From Gibbula magus (taxonomy: Eukaryota > Mollusca > Gastropoda > Trochida > Trochidae), in NCBI GenBank assembly GCA_936450465.1, contig OW388301.1, forward strand, positions 20,689,523-20,753,522: 64,000 bases of DNA, written 5' to 3'. Under the pieces are notes generated by a model. It had not been told where the DNA came from, searched no databases, and saw only the letters and a program-made list of their open reading frames with translations. Below, piece by piece: positions 1 to 11,847 of the stretch (its first letter is position 1; each line of letters opens with the position of its first letter). The position numbers were made by a program, and so were the translations under genes.

Positions 1-2949
1 TATGCTTCCTGGTCAAGATTAATATATATGTATTTTGTGATATTATAGTATTGTATGTATGTATGATTTGTTTTTGTTTTTTTAAATATACAAGATAGTT
101 GGAGTAAATCCTTTCTTGCTACATGCAGTTGTATATGTATAAGCTAAAACACTCCCAATCCAGATCAGTGTATTTCGAATCAGTGACGTATTCCCATTTA
201 TGATAGTAAGTTAGTTTATCAAAATGTGTGAGTCAAGTAATAAATCGTACATTTTTTTGTGACCCAGAAGGGTGTTGAAATTATTTTTTTTTGCATTTGA
301 TTATAAAAGGGTATACAGGATTGCACAGTTTACACTCGGGTATAATGATACCTATACATGTATAAAGAGTTTGCATAATATAAAACTACTTGTTTAATGC
401 CTTCATAAGTAAGACACTCTGTATCAATTGGGTTTAAAGTAAACATTGCGTCTTTTGTAAAAAAAAATAATAACACAAAAAACAGTTGGTCTGGACATTT
501 TTTCACGTTCGATTTTTTTTAGATTATTTATCGACATTTTAAAAATAAATACATGATGGTAAATATTCGTAACTTTTCAAAATAAACCTTACGTAATTTC
601 AAGTGGTTTCGAAACATTAATTACTGTCAGTGTCACGGACTGCTTTGATTTGGGTCCACAAAATGATTGTCATTTTCCTGTCTCAGCTTTTGGATCGTCG
701 CATCACTGGTCACAGTTCGGTATTTAATTGTTTTCCCCGTTTCCATGGAAACGCAACTTGGATTCGTTTCTGGGGCAGAACTAAAAATCCGTAAGGTATA
801 GCTCAATGAAACATTATTTTCAAATGTTTGCTTAAGTTCATTTCACAGGTATACAGATAAAAGTGAAACACACATAGAGGATGTGCAGAGGTAAGAAACA
901 ATTTTTAAACCTGGAAATATTGTTAAAAAAAATCCATTTCGTATGGAAAGAAGGCGTTGTTTTTAATATACGAGCGAATAATGTTTGCAACATTAGATAC
1001 ATCCTTGACAATATTTACAACACTTTCTATGGATATTTAAATTTGTTGGAGGTACTGTAATGATATGATACAATCAGAGTTTATATCGAGAATTTCACCA
1101 AAGTGTCTTCTGATATCAAATATATCAACACGAGTTCATTAAAGTTACAAATTAACTGTCATTAACTGATAATATAATAGGATTATGAAGATTTGATTTT
1201 AGCGTTATCTACAATGTAGATATCGCTTGTCGATATCGCTAGATCTCACACAAGCACATCTACTTAGGGAGCCAGTTTTGGGTGATAAAAGACGATTGTT
1301 CATGGAACTTTCGATTCCCCATATTGGAAACTTTCTGGTTCAGATTTACAGAAAGAACAAATATTTGAATGACTTATTTTCATTTTCAGCAGCTCTCTTG
1401 TGTAGATCGCTCTATTTATAGATATATACTAAACATAAAAAAATGCCACACTCTTAGTACAGTTTCTTGACTTTTCAAACCCACTTATCCTTGAAAATGT
1501 GTATAAAGAAGCCAATTTTAAAACTTCTAGCCGGATTGTGTTTTTAATTGAATTAACATTTTTTTCTTTGAACTTTTAAATTAATAATTTGATATATATT
1601 TCTACTACAATGACTTTGTTACATTAATGACTAACAAACAAAAGTGTTAATAGACACGGCAAAGACGTATGTTTAGGGGAGACATATTGTTGTAAACATA
1701 AATTATCGAAACTATTATCTAAATAAAAATTATCATCGTTTCATATATGAATTAATAAAACACATATTTGATTTACTGAAAACAATACGCATGTCAATGT
1801 ATTCATGAATGGCCAGTTTAGTGAAATTGTACGTTTAAAAAAAAATTTATATCTTGTATATGTTACAGTCGATTAAATTTTTAAATTCAACAGTGCAATT
1901 ATAGTTTTGAAATTACAAGTGATACAATTCTATTTTCAGTTTGCATTCTATATTCATAATTATTTTCATATTTTGGCATGTAGAAGTTGAATGTTTATTG
2001 TTTAAAGTGTGAAACAACAGATCTAGGCTTATGATTTACATTTCAACCTTGAATTCAGTAATTTGATTCTTTATATAGAATTAATGGACATATTAATCAT
2101 GGACAAATATATTTCTGTCCCACAACAATACACTTTTCACTGCTTCAATTACTAACAAAGATAGGTTGCTTGATAAGTAAATGAAAATAGATAAATTAAC
2201 ATATTCAAAACCAATAAATAATTTAAACTAGTTGAGAAAAGTTTGTAAAATAATTAAAAGAGATAAATTCAACTCAGCTAAAGAACATTTCCCCTTGATT
2301 ATTTGTCTGTAAGAATAAGACGTATTGACATTCAGAACAGTTTTCAGTTATAATTAAAGTGCAATGCATTTTAAAAAACATTTTTATACAAGTATATGAA
2401 GTTCACTGATTTAATTGCTTTGTGGTACATTTAAAATATTTTAAAATTAATAATAAAGTTATCAACACTGGCTTATGTATTTCTTTCAATTTCTTCCCCA
2501 CTAACGTTTATATACTTTCAATATCAGGAGTTTCTTTATCAAAACTTGGATATTCATTTCTGAATGCAAAAGACTTTACTGAATACACGTAAAATTGGAG
2601 TATAAAAAAGTGAATGTTGACATGATTGAATGAGAGAAGATAATGTGTAAATGAACGCACAGAAAGTAATTATTTTTTCGGGTGTTGGATGTCTGTATAA
2701 GGTTTGTAAATCTGCAGTTTTATATGTAAGTGAAATAAGTTTTATGATAACGGATCGGATACATTTACCATAGCTTCAATGCCATTCAAGCTATGCAATC
2801 CTTTATGTCTGTCAGTGTCATCCCACATTTACATTACTTCCGCATTCGTTTTGCGTTGCAAAAAAATAATTGTTTGTCAAATTTCCTTAAAATTTATTGA
2901 AATAATAATTAGAATACCTAAGAATTAATTTTCAATTGGTATTTTCGTT
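1..2949. other. AT-rich intergenic flank, no gene recognised
   Basis: Low-complexity AT-rich DNA with no open frame that looks coding. The stretch at about 610-850 resembles 56110-56270 (both contain a 'TTTCC.TG.AAA' core followed by a 'GCAGAACTAAAA' segment), so it may be the edge of another duplicated unit. A 'GAGGTAAGA' donor-like string at about 888-896 could end an untranslated leader exon for gene 1, but nothing in the sequence confirms this. Confidence 0.5.
739..752. promoter_or_regulatory. 14-bp palindrome resembling an RFX X-box
   Basis: GTTTCCATGGAAAC is a perfect palindrome close to the X-box consensus bound by RFX factors (two GTTNCC-type half sites back to back). It lies about 4.7 kb upstream of the gene 1 start codon. 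A related but broken version is at about 56180. The regulatory role is inference from the motif only. Confidence 0.25.
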
Positions 2950-3639
2950 TGACATTTAATTACTAAACGAATCTATCAAACGGAATGTAAGTGACAGTAG
3001 CGCTCCGTCAACTAACAACGTGCGTTTGTTTGTAGGACATAACAAGAGTTGCGTCCCTTGATTTTCAGGGGGCGTGGTCAATTCGTCCAGCGTTGGGCTC
3101 AAAATAGACCAAGGGATTCCCCATCTGGGACAGCGGCAAGGGAGGTCTAGTTTTTTCGCAAATGCCTCTCGTCCTCGGAAAACATCGGCGATGTTCGGGA
3201 AACTTCCAAATATGGTCAATGCGAATTCATGTAGAGATGTAATTTGAAACATTGCATTCGCAACTATGCAAGTCATGTCAGTCTCGAAATGCAAAAGTCC
3301 TTTTTACAAAGCTGACTTTGCAACTCCTCATTTTCCATTTTTCATTTGTCAAACGTAACTTGTAACTTGACAAAATGTGCATATTATTTAGATTTAATAA
3401 TTAAAAATGACAAGTTGACTTTTCGACTTTGACAATTTCTAGAATTACATTTCAACTTTGTAAAGTTGAGAATGCGAAGTTACGATTGACAGAATTAAAA
3501 TGTTAGTTTTGCATGATTGGACTTGTCTTTTCGAGACTTGTATGGTTGGGAACGACATGTTACACTTTACAAGTTACAAGTCAACATGTCTTCATTTTTG
3601 GCACAAAATCCCTTCCATAACTTTGAACCTATCTTGAAC
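2950..3639. other. Non-repetitive intergenic DNA with an unsupported minus-strand ORF
   Basis: A 112-codon minus-strand frame at 2956-3294 is open in a locally GC-richer patch. I see no domain, no splice context and no second copy, so I do not call it a gene. The stretch at 3330-3510 has many short 'ACTTTG/GACTT' inverted words and no recognisable function. Confidence 0.4.
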
Positions 3640-3681
3640 ACGGGCCAGGTGTCCGGCGTCCGTCCGTCTGTAAACTTTTCG

Positions 3682-3712
<31 letters not shown>

Positions 3713-5395
3713 TCTAGGGAGCTCAAATTTTGTGTGCAGACTCCTTGGCTAATGGGTATTCTAAATTGTAGATTCCATGACCCCGTGACCTCAAATGGGG
3801 TCACAGGGGTCACAACCTAAAAAAAACTATGTTCATCTTCTTCTCCAGTTCCAAAAGGTCTAGAGTGCTGAAACGTTGTGTGACGACTCCTTGGCTAATG
3901 GGGATTCTAAATTGTAGATGTCATGACCACGTGACCTCAACTGGGGTCACAGAGGTTACAACCCAAGAAAACCTATTGTCATCTTCTTCTCAAGTTCCAA
4001 ATGTAGACTCCTTGGCTAATGGGAATTCTTAATTGTAGATTTCGTGACCCCATGACCCCAAATGGGTTCACAGGGGTCACAACCTTAAAAACCTATTTTC
4101 ATCTTCTCAAGTTCCAAAAGGTCTAGAGAGCTGGAAAGTTGTGTGCAGACTCCTTGGCCAATGAGGATTCTAAATTGTAGATTGTGTGATCCTGCGACCC
4201 CAAATATAGGTCACAGACAGATGTCATGACCACGTGACCTCAACTGGGGTCACAGGGGTCACAACCCCAAAAACCTATTGTCATCTTCTTCTCAAGTTCC
4301 AAATGTAGACTCCTTGGCTAATGGGAATTCTTAATTGTAGATTTCGTGACCCCATGACCCCAAATGGGTTCACAGGGGTCACAACCTTAAAACCCTATTT
4401 TCATCTTCTCAAGTTCCAAAAGGTCTAGAGAGCTGGAAAGTTGTGTGCAGACTCCTTGGCCAATGAGGATTCTAAATTGTAGATTGTGTGATCCTGCGAC
4501 CCCAAATATAGGTCACAGACAGATGTCATGACCACGTGACCTCAACTGGGGTCACAGGGGTCACAACCCCAAAAACCTATTGTCATCTTCTTCTCAAGTT
4601 CCAAATGTAGACTCCTTGGCTAATGGGAATTCTTAATTGTAGATTTCGTGACCCCATGACCCCAAATGGGTTCACAGGGGTCACAACCTTAAAACCCTAT
4701 TTTCATCTTTTCAAGTTCCAAAAGGTCTAGAGAGCTGGAAAGTTGTGTGCAGACTCCTTGGCCAATGAGGATTCTAAATTGTAGATTGTGTGATCCTGCG
4801 ACCCCAAATATAGGTCACAGACAGATGTCATGACCACGTGACCTCAACTGGGGTCACAGGGGTCACAACCCCAAAAACCTATTGTCATCTTCTTCTCAAG
4901 TTCCAAATGTAGACTCCTTGGCTAATGGGAATTCTTAATTGTAGATTTCGTGACCCCATGACCCCAAATGGGTTCACAGGGGTCACAACCTTAAAACCCT
5001 ATTTTCATCTTTTCAAGTTCCAAAAGGTCTAGAGAGCTGGAAAGTTGTGTGCAGACTCCTTGGCCAATGAGGATTCTAAATTGTAGATTGTGTGATCCTG
5101 CGACCCCAAATATAGGTCACAGACGTCATGACCTGAGTAGCTCATTCATCTAGAGATTTTATATGCTCTTTAAAGGGAGGTACTTTAAAGGAAACAACAG
5201 TAATGAATTAAATCTTCAAGTGTGACTTTATTTGTAGGGGATTTTATGGCCTCAAAGATAGATCAGAGACCTATTTCATCTTCTCCATTTAAAGTGCTCC
5301 CTTTGTGTTATACCTCTTACCTAGAAGTTGACATTTTGAATTAGTTAATGTAAATAAAGCCTGATGAGCTACAGAGCCCATGGCTCTATTTTTTA
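3640..5395 (+). repeat. TGACC/GGTCAC minisatellite element with 302-bp higher-order period and 3' hairpin
   Basis: Starts with a CCGTCCGT-type stretch and 'AAACTTTTCGCATTTTCATC'. The body repeats 100-150-bp subunits containing 'ATTCTAAATTGTAGATTTCG', 'GTGACCCC..TGACC' and 'GGGTCACAGGGGTCACA'. A higher-order unit recurs at exactly 302-bp spacing (the same word at 4001, 4303, 4605 and 4907). The unit ends with a stem-loop, AGAGCC-cat-GGCTCT, followed by ATTTTT near 5372-5390, about 100 bp before the first coding exon of gene 1. Related copies at 10605-11093, 33750-34547 and 54361-54880 share the same 3' end, which argues for a dispersed non-autonomous mobile element whose body expanded in tandem here. 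Confidence 0.8.
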
Positions 5396-5494
5396 TTTTA
5401 TTTTTCGGAAAATGGGCAAATTATTACACAGACTTTGTGTTCCTAATATACATCTTTTTCATCCATACTTTTTCCAGGATAACATTTTACAAGT

Positions 5495-8400
5495 ATGGCT
5501 ACGAAAGGAAAACAATCTGGTTTCGTTGACAACTGGCAGAACGGGAAAACTCTCCCTGAATGTAACCTGCATATGTTGGAGACGGAAGACTTCTGTGACG
5601 TCAGTTTCCGGGTCGGGTCAGATGGTCACGTGATTCAAGCTCACCGCTACGTCCTCGTCAGTCGGAGCTGCGTCTTCCACGCCATGTTCTGTGGTCAAAT
5701 GGCGGAACAAGGGGAGATAATCATACCCGATATAGAAGCTGACGTGTTCAAGGATTTCTTGAGGTGAGTAATGTCTCTTGTATTTCATGGTTTTAGAAGT
5801 TTTGAGCTGAGTGCTAATTGAAATCTCGTCGTATTGCTGACCTCTCATATGATGTAAAACAACGTTGATTGCATGTCATCGTCAAGGCTACTTTGGAAAA
5901 AAGATGATCTTATGCGCAGATACGAGTAACTATTCAGTATTGAGATGATTTAAAGGTTTAAGGCCAAGTATTCCATTTATCTCTATATTAAGTATTTCCT
6001 TATCCCCCGCCGCGAGTTTAGCGCGAAGCGGGGGATATAGTATTCGGCTGCGTCTGTCCGTACGTACGTGCGTACGAAATGGAATAACTCAAATACTATT
6101 CACTGGATTCTTTTAATATTTTGCATATGGGTTCATCATTGGAAGAGTAATGTTCCTACAGATGTTTGTGACCTTGACCAGTCTGATTAAAATCGACCTT
6201 GTTCCGAGGAATACAATTTGCAAAATAATATATCTACCGGGATACGAACAGGTTTTGTAGATTCCTCGCGACAAGGTCTGAGAGAACATCCCGTATAGGC
6301 GTGTGTTTCGAACCAGTTTAGCGCAGCCAAAGCCCAGTCAAATAGCTGACCAATCACATCATAGTATTTAAACGGTCGCTGTTTTGAAAGCATTCGGAAC
6401 AAACAAAAGGATAGCTGTTTGGAGTTATCTGCCACTAGCTTCTCGCACTGAAAGCATTTGTTGGGCATATTTTGATTGGCTACCTGAATTGCGCTCGAAC
6501 ACGCGAGTCTACGAGCTGTAATCAGACGGTTTGGCGTGGAACCTACGACTGATACGATCGAGTTCGTATCCCGGTAGATGCACTATATTGCAAGTTTTTT
6601 TCCACGGAAAACCGTCGATTTTAATCAGACTGTGACCTTGACCTTCATATTGGATTCTCTTCATATTTTACACATAGCTTCTCCAAGGTAAGACGAAGGG
6701 CTGATTAGATTTTAGTGATCTTGACATTATTGTCAAGGTCACAGCGGAACATTGAATTTTTCGACATGTTAATGTACATGTGAAGCTTGTCAGCGGGATA
6801 TCTCAAGAACCATTCACTGGAATTGCATCATTTCGTACACAAAGCACCTCCTATGGAAGACGACTGTCTGATTAGATTTTGGTGACCTTGACATTATTCA
6901 CAAGGTCACAGTGGAACTTTGACTTTTTCGACATGTTAATGTACATGTAAATCTTGTCAGCGGGATATCTCAAGAACCATTCACAGGAATTCCATCATAT
7001 CTTACACAAAGCACCTCCCAGGGAAAACAAAGCGCTGATTAGATTTTGGTGACCTTGACATTATCATCAAGGTCACAGTGGAGCTTTGACTTTTCCAACA
7101 TGGTAGACAGTCGATTTTGCTGATTTGGAATATAGTAAGAAACAGAATGAATAGGAAAGGTGTACTCCCTTATATGTGAATTCAACCCATTATTACACTT
7201 GGTGATGTAAACAACTGACTTGAAAGGTGAATTTGGGATTTGAAATAAATTGTTTTAGAGGCTTGTGACTTGGAACTGTGGGATTTAAAATAGACCTTTT
7301 TAATACCTGTGACTTGAAAGTTTCCATGTTGATAATTATACCTTTAGCACCTAACCTATAGTATTCGGCTGCGCCCGTACAGTACGTACATACGAAATTG
7401 AATAACTCAAATACTATTCACTGGATTCTTGTCATGTTTTGCATATGTGTTCATCATTTGGAGAGAAGTGTACCTACATAGTTTCGCGACATTGACCCTC
7501 ATTTCAAGGTCACAACGAAACTTGTTCATGTTACCCTTGTCAGCAGGATATCTCACGAACCGTTTATTGGATTGTCTTCATATCTAACACATAGCCACGG
7601 AAGGCAAACAGCTGATTAGATTTAGGTCATAGCAGAACATTGAATTTTTCTAAATATGAATGTGCATGTTTAGCTTGTCAGCGGGATATCTCAAGAACCG
7701 TTTACTGAATTCGCTTCATTCCTTACACATATCTTCTCCAGGGGAAGACCAAGGACTGATCAGATTTCGCAGATCTTGACATTATTGTTAAAGTAAACTA
7801 CCGGGCAAAAGAAAGGACTCACCTCAGTTGATGTTATCATATGTATGATTTTCAATTGCAAATATCTCAAGTTTTCGATGTCATAATCCAAAACTGATAA
7901 GTACAGGTGTTTAGTTAGCAGTCAAAGAATACTTCTTCATGTTTTTAAAAAAAAAAATTAAAAATGAAATTTTAAATCTAATTTTGTTTTTAAATTATTT
8001 TTGATGATACACAATTGTTCACCGACATATAAGACATATCCTATGTGAAAATAAATAAATGTGCCTGATTCTGCACACATTTACAACATTTTAAACAGGG
8101 TAGGGGTCATGTTGGTGTAAATTTAATTCTTAACCCTGCCTTCATTACAAAAAGATATTTGAACTAAAAATTAACCACAGTCACCAACAAAGTCATCCAA
8201 ACTACTGCAGATAAGTATTATTGTATCGTGCCATAGTCAAATACATCTGATTTCTTATAAATATTGAATTAATAGAAACAAACTTAGGTGAGTCCTTTCT
8301 TTTGCCCGGTAGTTTATTAATTTGCGGCGCAGAATCATGTCACCTTCGTGAAACTGAATGTTATGCTTACATGACAGATTATATCTCACAATTGTCATAA

Positions 8401-9734
8401 TTTGAGATTTTGTGCATTGCTCTAATTGTAATAGTTGAAATATAATATGACAGAAGTGACGTAATAATCTTAATCTAATCTATGAAAAGATTAGAGAGAG
8501 GTAAAGGAGACTGGTGAACAAATAGATTGTGTATTGTTGATTTTTAAGCACATCTATTTCGGTAACTTATTTTGCTAAATTAATACATGTATATTACATT
8601 GTTTATATATATTTAATGTCGTTATAGTCTTTGACTTATCAATGGAAAATTAATTTCGTTTTCAGGTTCCTGTACACCGACACCGTGGCTCTAACTGTAG
8701 AGAATTCTCCCGGTTTGCTTTACACCTCCCGGAAGTATGACGTAGATGCGCTGTTCGCTCAATGCGCATCCTTTCTTGAAAAATCTGTGACAGAAGAGAA
8801 CGTCTGTGAAATACTAGAAAAGTGTCATGGCTACGGAGAAGTGGATATAGAAAAAAAGGCTCTGAATATTTTAACGAAATCAAATGAGACAACTCTAAAG
8901 TCTTCAGGATTCCGTAAGTTATGTCCGCCTTGTTTTGAAAAGTTCCTAACCTCAGACGATCTCCAGGTGAAAGAAGAAGATGTCTTTGAAGCAACATTAG
9001 CTTGGGCCAAAGAAAAATGTAAGGAAGAGAATCGAGAACCAAGTCCTGAAAATCAGCGAAAAATCCTCGGAAAGCTGATTTACAAGATTCGCTTTTCTGC
9101 GTTTTCCCAAGAAATATTGGCTACAACTGTCCGCCTATCACAAATCCTTACAACTGAAGAGAGAATGATGCTTGTTGACAAGATGCACAATCCAGACCTT
9201 GACATAAGTCCGTTTTCATCTGATAGGCGTAAAGAAAGGAGAGATTTTAAAACAAATCAATCCGTCAGTAGATTTCGAAAAGGATGGGCAGCAACCAACG
9301 GGTCTATTTCAGATAACAAACTGCATAGCGTTTCCTTTACGGCTAGTAAAGATTTGAAAATAGTTGGATGTCAAATCTATGGATCGGTTGACTTTGCAGA
9401 AAGCAAATATGAGGTCACTGTCATACTATATAACGATCAAAATGTGATTATTTCAGAACCCTACAAATCAACAAGCATGTCTCTAAAGGGCAGGAGAGGA
9501 CTCAATGACGTCATGTTTCCAGAACCAGTTGAAATTACTGCCGTACGACGCTACACTATAGGTGTAATGTTAAAGGGGAATTATTATTGCAACTGGGGTT
9601 CAAACGGAACGAACACTGTTGACGTCGATGGTGTTACTTTCAAGTTCATTGATTCAAATGTTCCCGGGACAGATAACCGGAGAACGAACGCAGACCAAGG
9701 GCAAATCCATGGTCTAATTTGGAGACATTGCTGA
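5495..9734 (+). CDS. BTB-BACK-PHR protein, BTBD6-like, paralogue 1 (two coding exons)
   Basis: Exons are 5495-5763 and 8666-9734. The donor TTGAG|GTGAGT and acceptor TTTTCAG|GTTCCTG restore an AGG codon, giving 445 aa with a TGA stop. Domains: BTB about 24-128 (starts 'EDFCDVSFRVG', passes 'AHRYVLVSRS' and, across the intron, 'FLRFLYTD'), BACK about 135-265, PHR about 290-445 (starts 'RFRKGWAATNG', ends 'GQIHGLIWRHC'). Length and domain order match the BTBD3/BTBD6 family, in which BTB-BACK binds cullin-3 and PHR recognises the target; substrate and tissue are unknown. ATG 5495 is chosen because the BTB prefix 'MATKGKQSGFVDNWQ' is conserved in all three copies. An acceptor (TTTTTCCAG, exon start 5478) lies 17 bases before it, so the leader is spliced. 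The 2.9-kb intron is full of MITEs and tandem repeats. Confidence 0.9.
6003..7120 (-). repeat. Dispersed element with terminal CCCCCGC/GCGGGGG hairpin and about 165-bp tandem repeats
   Basis: The plus-strand left end is a stem-loop, CCCCCGC...GCGGGGG, at about 6004-6035, followed by a CGTCTGTCCGTACGTACGT stretch. Downstream, a unit of about 165-175 bp recurs three times ('TCAGCGGGATATCTCAAGAA', 'TTAGATTTTGGTGACCTTGA', 'CAAGGTCACAGTGGA'). A MITE (6179-6632) has inserted inside it. The same block is in the gene 2 intron at 22988-24240. Read on the minus strand, the hairpin is a 3' end, as in the TGACC element and the block at 52573-52870. No coding capacity is seen. Confidence 0.65.
6179..6632. 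mobile_element. MITE with about 70-bp TIRs and 10-bp TSD (Mutator-like)
   Basis: Ends are CAGTCTGATTAAAATCGAC and its inverted copy; the inverted repeat extends through 'TCTACCGGGATACGAAC' on both sides, roughly 70 bp with mismatches. It is flanked by the 10-bp direct repeat TGACCTTGAC. Long TIRs with a 9-10-bp duplication are typical of Mutator-like elements; the family name is inference. The same insertion is in the gene 2 intron at 23175-23622, so it predates that duplication. Other copies: 35439-35884 and a split one at 16106-19990. Minus-strand frames inside it read out of the TIRs and are not treated as genes. Confidence 0.85.
7370..7790 (-). repeat. Second, partial copy of the about 165-bp repeat element
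   Basis: Begins 'CTATAGTATTCGGCTGCGCC' and then shows the same 'TCAGC(A/G)GGATATCTCA..AACCGTTTA' words two to three times. It is degenerate and lacks the terminal hairpin. It is colinear with 24805-25240 in the gene 2 intron, so it is an ancestral intron component. The stretch between 7121 and 7369 holds nothing recognisable apart from homology to 24585-24804. Confidence 0.6.
7796..8314. mobile_element. TA-flanked MITE with 29-bp perfect TIRs (Tc1/mariner-like)
   Basis: AACTACCGGGCAAAAGAAAG opens the left end and its inverted copy closes the right end; the arms are 29 bp and identical. TA dinucleotides flank both sides (7794-7795 and 8315-8316), as expected of Tc1/mariner-class insertions. 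The 519-bp element is AT-rich inside with no transposase. The orthologous insertion is at 25246-25763 in gene 2, so it was in place before gene duplication. Confidence 0.85.
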
Positions 9735-10604
9735 GGACCATTTGCATGTCACATTGCCTTTGGTAGTGCACGTACAAGAGGGATCGCTGAAACTGGAGAA
9801 CTGGGTGAAACCCAGGGGGTTCATGTCATGGCGCAGCTCGTCTGTCCGACCGTCTGTCCGTCTGCCTGTCCCGAAAAGGGTACCTGTGTTCTGAAATCAA
9901 CTCCTCCCACAGTTTCGGACCAATCTTTCTGAAACTTTACACATGCTTTGGATATACATCGGTGATATGCATGTGCTTTTTGGGACTGATCAGATTAACA
10001 TTATGAGAGTTATGGCTCTTGACTTAGAGCGCTCAGCTTTTCAATTTCACACTGGCAGTAACTTTTAATTCGTCAGCATTTGAACATGTTATGTTTCCAA
10101 TGTCACACATTGAAGTTATAACCTTTGACCATGTGACCTAAAACATGATGTAGGATCCATTTTGTGAGAAACTTAATCATGGCCATATTGTTTGATTGAA
10201 AGGTCAAAGGTCTTCGATACTTGACATGATGATTTATTTTTAATAGGTCATGAAATTACCCTTACAATTAAATTGTTGATTTGGAGGATAAGGAACCCGG
10301 GAGTTCTTGTGCTCTCAGATCACTCTGAGAAAGGCCGTGAAGTGATGGATCCCTTAAGATTGGGATTTGGAACCAATGAAATTGAGCTGTCATTTCTATA
10401 TTACCTACGTTCTTTATTTCCCATATTGCGTGCTAACCAAAATGCAGACATGTATACCTTGTATCATTGTGTATTACTATTCTTTGTATTCAGTCTTAAG
10501 TTCACAATGAGTATTTTGTCTTTGATGTGTGTTTATAAGAAATCGATGCGTTGAAGCACATGGGGCTGTATTGTCGAAAGACTAACGATTAAATACATAT
10601 CGCT
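9735..10604 (+). other. 3' flank of gene 1: repeat-like DNA, no gene
   Basis: The stretch from about 9800 ('CGTCTGTCCGACCGTCTGTC') to about 10250 looks like a degenerate dispersed repeat. Frames here, including one of 93 codons at 10273-10554, show no domain. I see no clear AATAAA signal close to the stop codon. Confidence 0.4.
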
Positions 10605-11093
10605 AATGAGGATTCTAAATTGTAGACTTTGTGACCCCGTGATCCCAAATGGGGTCACAGGGGTTACCACCTTAAAATCATGTTTCATCTTCTTCTCAAG
10701 AACCACTGACCCTAGAGACTTGAATCTTTATGTACATACTGGCCAATTGGGATTCTAAATTGAAGACTTTGTGATCCTGCGACCTCAAATATAGGTCACA
10801 GAGGTCATGACCTGAAATGCTATTTAATCTTGAGATTATATGTGCTCTTCAAAGGGATGTAATTTAAAGGAAACAACAGTGATGATTAAATCTTCAAGTG
10901 TGACTTTATTTGTAGGGCATTTTATCTCTGGCATCAAAGATAGGACAGAGGGATAAGGACTTTAAGACCTTTTGTATCTTCTCCTTTTAAAGTGTTTCTT
11001 ATTTGTTGTGCCCCTCACCTAGAAGTTTTCATTTAGAATTAGTTAATGTATGTAAAGACTGATGAGCTACAGAGCCAGTTGCTCTATTTTTCA
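10605..11093 (+). repeat. TGACC/GGTCAC element, copy downstream of gene 1
   Basis: Contains 'ATTCTAAATTGTAGACTTTG', 'GTGACCCCGTGATCCC' and 'GGGTCACAGGGGTTAC' subunits and ends with 'GATGAGCTACAGAGCC' plus a partly paired GCTCTATTTTT. It is colinear with 33750-34547 downstream of gene 2, so it belongs to the duplicated unit. Confidence 0.75.
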
Positions 11094-11847
11094 AGATGTG
11101 TTTTGGCCATAATGTTTGGTATTTTAGTTTTTTTTAAAGTACAAAGTAGAAATCTAATTAATAAAGGATGTGTTCGACATAAATAATCTTCTTGGATTTA
11201 ATTTGATTGACGCATCATTACTTTATGACACGCTTATCTCGTCTAGTTAAGGAGATTCCAAATCGACGATTTCTTGAAACGTGTGTTTCTCAGAAATATG
11301 AACAGATAATTTTTGAAAATTCATATTTAGTATTGCTGGGTTCTGAAAACACGATATAACGCTGTGTCAGTCGTATATATCTATCTTGTATTTTGCATGG
11401 GGACGTTTCTTTTGCATGTGAGTTTAGTTACTTCAAACTTCTGCTTTGAAACAGTCTGTTAAACTTACACTCAGACTCTGAAAAAAGTATATATTCATAA
11501 AATGTTACTATTTTATTAAATATTGTAAAGGAGCCTCTGAGAAATGGTTTTTTAGAGTCTAATACCAGTCGCCAAGGAAGCATAAGATAATCCCCATGAC
11601 TGTCAGGCTACATTGTCACTTCATCGTTATATATCACCCCTTCACCACAGTAGCCATGTCAGAGCCTCCATTTCAATATTTTTGTTCAGAATCTAAATAT
11701 TAGACTAACAGTCTGTGTGTGAGACTGGTTGTTGGCGTGAACTTCGAACAATAGAGGTCACACCTTTAAAATGTACAAAACACAAAGAAAACAGTTAAGC
11801 ACCCCCTGACATTTGTGATGATATCTTTTCGTGAATATTTTAAATAG

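Noticed and set aside
2956..3294. 112-codon minus-strand frame as a host gene
   Set aside because: No domain, no splice signals or second copy; kept only as a note in the intergenic entry.
8662..9042. 126-codon minus-strand frame, also at 32438-32818
   Set aside because: Antisense shadow of the conserved BACK-coding exon; its conservation follows from that of the real gene.
10273..10554. 93-codon frame downstream of gene 1
   Set aside because: No ATG at the listed start, no recognised domain, not conserved after gene 2.
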